From the IMG/VR virus record IMGVR_UViG_3300024520_000205, positions 1 through 39,022 of that record: a stretch of 39,022 nucleotides of DNA. One strand, written 5' to 3'. This DNA is from a virus. The notes beneath the pieces are model-generated. The model saw nothing but the letters and a program-made list of their open reading frames with translations. It was not told where the DNA came from and ran no database searches. Of this stretch, positions 38,154 through 39,022 are shown one piece after another. The stretch's first letter is position 1. Every line of letters begins with the position of its first letter. The position numbers and the translations under genes are program-made.

Positions 38154-38429
38154 GTGATGGACCAATACGCAGAAATCGAGAAACTCAGGTGCGAACATGG
38201 TAGCCTGGGATGTTATGAGTGTCTCCGCAAAGAAAACGAGAGGCTGAAATCCGGCATTTTGAAAATGAGTTCCCAGTGTGACGAAAACATTTACACATTA
38301 AAGGAAAATTTCAAAAACCGACAGGACTCTGATAATTATCCTTATGCTTTTGATATTACGTGCCAGAAAGGGTTTAAGATTAAATTAAAAAGGCTTCTCA
38401 CCCCCACCCAACCAAAGGAGGGTAATTAA
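38154..38429 (+). CDS. Small Cys-containing protein (91 aa)
   Basis: Start MMDQYAEIEKLRCEHGSLGCYECLRKENERLKSGI has CEH...CYEC, a possible zinc site, then a coiled coil and a basic tail. ATG follows AGGTAAAGTG. Not recognised. Confidence 0.6.
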   Translation: MMDQYAEIEKLRCEHGSLGCYECLRKENERLKSGILKMSSQCDENIYTLKENFKNRQDSDNYPYAFDITCQKGFKIKLKRLLTPTQPKEGN

Positions 38430-38430
38430 T

Positions 38431-38697
38431 ATGGCAATACGAATCGCAAGATTAATGGATGAGTTCAGGTCTCAAAAAACCGGAATCAGCTTCCACCACT
38501 TTGCATCAAAAAAAATAGGTGAATTGGAAGCCACCATAGACAAGCAAGCCACCCGCATCCAAGCCCTTGAAGCCCGTAATACTTTACTACTTAAATATGC
38601 TAGTCATAAATGGGAATGCAATAAATCTAAAGATTTTATAGGAAATGACAGTAAATGCACTTGCGGATTGGACGAACTACTTAACCAAGGGGAATGA
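38431..38697 (+). CDS. Coiled-coil protein with C-terminal Cys/His (88 aa)
   Basis: GGAGGGTAATTAAT before the ATG. Residues 28-55 (KKIGELEATIDKQATRIQALEARNTLLLKY) form a coiled coil, followed by WECNKSKDFIGNDSKCTCGLDELL, a possible Zn site. Ends in NQGE from the ribosome-site module of the next frame. Function unknown. Confidence 0.62.
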   Translation: MAIRIARLMDEFRSQKTGISFHHFASKKIGELEATIDKQATRIQALEARNTLLLKYASHKWECNKSKDFIGNDSKCTCGLDELLNQGE

Positions 38698-38813
38698 TGG
38701 AATTGTGGAGGAAGTGTCATGGAGTGGCCTCTGGTGAGGGTGTACACATAAAAATAGCGAGTTCGATTCTCGCCCACTTCCTACCACAAGCTTTATTTAA
38801 CCAAGGGGAATGA
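38697..38813 (+). CDS. Possible 38-aa peptide overlapping tRNA-like element
   Basis: ATG overlaps the previous TGA (ATGATGG) and runs 38 codons to TGA 38811, ending NQGE like its neighbours. It covers the tRNA-like element at 38710-38782, so either the frame or the RNA is probably not functional, or both are used. Confidence 0.35.
   Translation: MELWRKCHGVASGEGVHIKIASSILAHFLPQALFNQGE
38710..38782 (+). tRNA. tRNA-like element C, poor anticodon stem
   Basis: Acceptor GGAAGTG (38710-38716) pairs 7 of 7 with CACTTCC (38775-38781); T-arm GCGAG-TTCGATT-CTCGC (38757-38773) is perfect, with one extra C at 38774. Total length is about 73, right for class I. The best D-arm has A14, G15 and G18-G19 in an 8-nt loop with a 3-bp stem using two wobbles. 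In the best register the anticodon loop reads GTGTACA, anticodon GTA (Tyr) after U33, but its stem pairs only 3 of 5. May be degenerate or unusual. Confidence 0.5.
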
Positions 38814-38815
38814 CA

Positions 38816-38881
38816 ATGGAGCATGGAATTGTAAGGTGTGAGAACTGTAAAGCCAACAAGCAGGAGAGTAAAAAGCAATGA
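38816..38881 (+). CDS. Possible 21-aa peptide (RCENCKANK)
   Basis: AAGGGGAATGACA precedes ATG 38816; the peptide MEHGIVRCENCKANKQESKKQ has one CxxC pair and ends in TGA overlapping the ATG at 38878. Its 3' end is repeated at window positions 1-34, so it is the gene before 31-246 in the circular genome. Confidence 0.42.
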   Translation: MEHGIVRCENCKANKQESKKQ

Positions 38882-39022
38882 ACGACGAACTTTTATTGGA
38901 AATTGAAAGCCAGAAGCATAAAATGTTTGCAGAAGGCACAAAAGATACTAAGCCAACCCATGTTGAAATAGCAGACGCAATAAACAAAAGAGGCTTTCTC
39001 GTTTATAATCTTGAAGTTTTTC
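38848..39022. repeat. Right copy of the 175-bp terminal direct repeat
   Basis: Repeats positions 1-175 with one mismatch at 38975 (A) versus 128 (G). It contains the start of a second, truncated copy of the 71-aa gene, from 38878 to the window end; in that copy codon 33 is Asp instead of Gly. The mismatch argues against simple k-mer overlap and suggests strain variation or a long-overlap assembly. Confidence 0.93.
38878..39022 (+). CDS. Partial second copy of the 71-aa gene
   Basis: The same start as the gene at 31, cut off by the window end after 48 codons. In a circular genome it is the same gene and should not be counted twice. Confidence 0.7.
   Translation, partial: MNDELLLEIESQKHKMFAEGTKDTKPTHVEIADAINKRGFLVYNLEVF

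Noticed and set aside
1-39022. General recoding of TAG to a sense codon
   Set aside because: TAG ends several structural genes (for example 12278, 17737, 20979, 26655, 28793) directly before good ribosome sites, so it is used as a stop.
1-39022. CRISPR arrays, insertion sequences or integrase attachment sites
   Set aside because: No regularly spaced repeats, no transposase or integrase, and no tRNA-gene 3' end duplication was seen.

Overview
The window is an essentially complete, circular-permuted or terminally redundant genome of a tailed phage with a P22-type (short-tailed, podovirus) virion. Its last 175 bases repeat its first 175 with one mismatch, giving a unit of about 38,847 bp. No host gene is present. 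Shine-Dalgarno sites of the GGAG type, ATGA/TAATG start-stop overlaps and sigma70-like promoters point to a bacterial host with ordinary initiation. The AT-rich sequence does not identify the host.

Layout. (1) 31-7101, rightward: about thirty very small, mostly unrecognised early/accessory genes in overlapping chains. They include a cytosine-methyltransferase-like protein, a VRR-NUC nuclease, an M15-type peptidase (probable endolysin), a small HTH protein and a zinc-ribbon gene broken by an in-frame TAG. (2) 7103-11880: terminase small and large subunits and the P22-type portal. (3) 11877-15166: membrane/coiled-coil protein and a block of small virion/decoration proteins. (4) 15337-18842: scaffold, P22-type coat protein, small structural proteins. 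(5) 18839-29028: gp4-like and gp10-like tail proteins, putative ejection proteins, fibre proteins. (6) 28997-34616, leftward: one tightly coupled operon with ERF single-strand annealing protein, NinB-like protein, DUF551 protein, a 58-aa HTH regulator and many small unknowns. It is driven by a good promoter at 34644-34672. (7) 34617-35324: about 700 bases without a credible gene, preceded by its own promoter. I read it as a large structured RNA with tRNA-like modules. (8) 35325-38881, rightward: nuclease/zinc-finger genes, small unknown genes, a DIP1984-like protein, an RHH-like protein, and two further tRNA-like elements.

Main point of interest: four canonical T-arm hairpins (GTTCGANTC type) lie in the right arm, yet none belongs to an ordinary tRNA that I can fold by hand. 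The one at 37727-37810 is best explained as a circularly permuted class II tRNA: its T-arm and 3' acceptor strand come before its 5' acceptor strand and D-arm. Two others sit in the large RNA and show 9-12-nt loops where an anticodon loop should be. The fourth (38710-38782) has a perfect acceptor and T-arm but a poor anticodon stem. All folds are by eye.

No recognisable DNA polymerase, helicase, primase, replication initiator or integrase is visible in a genome that appears complete, so replication and lifestyle are unresolved.
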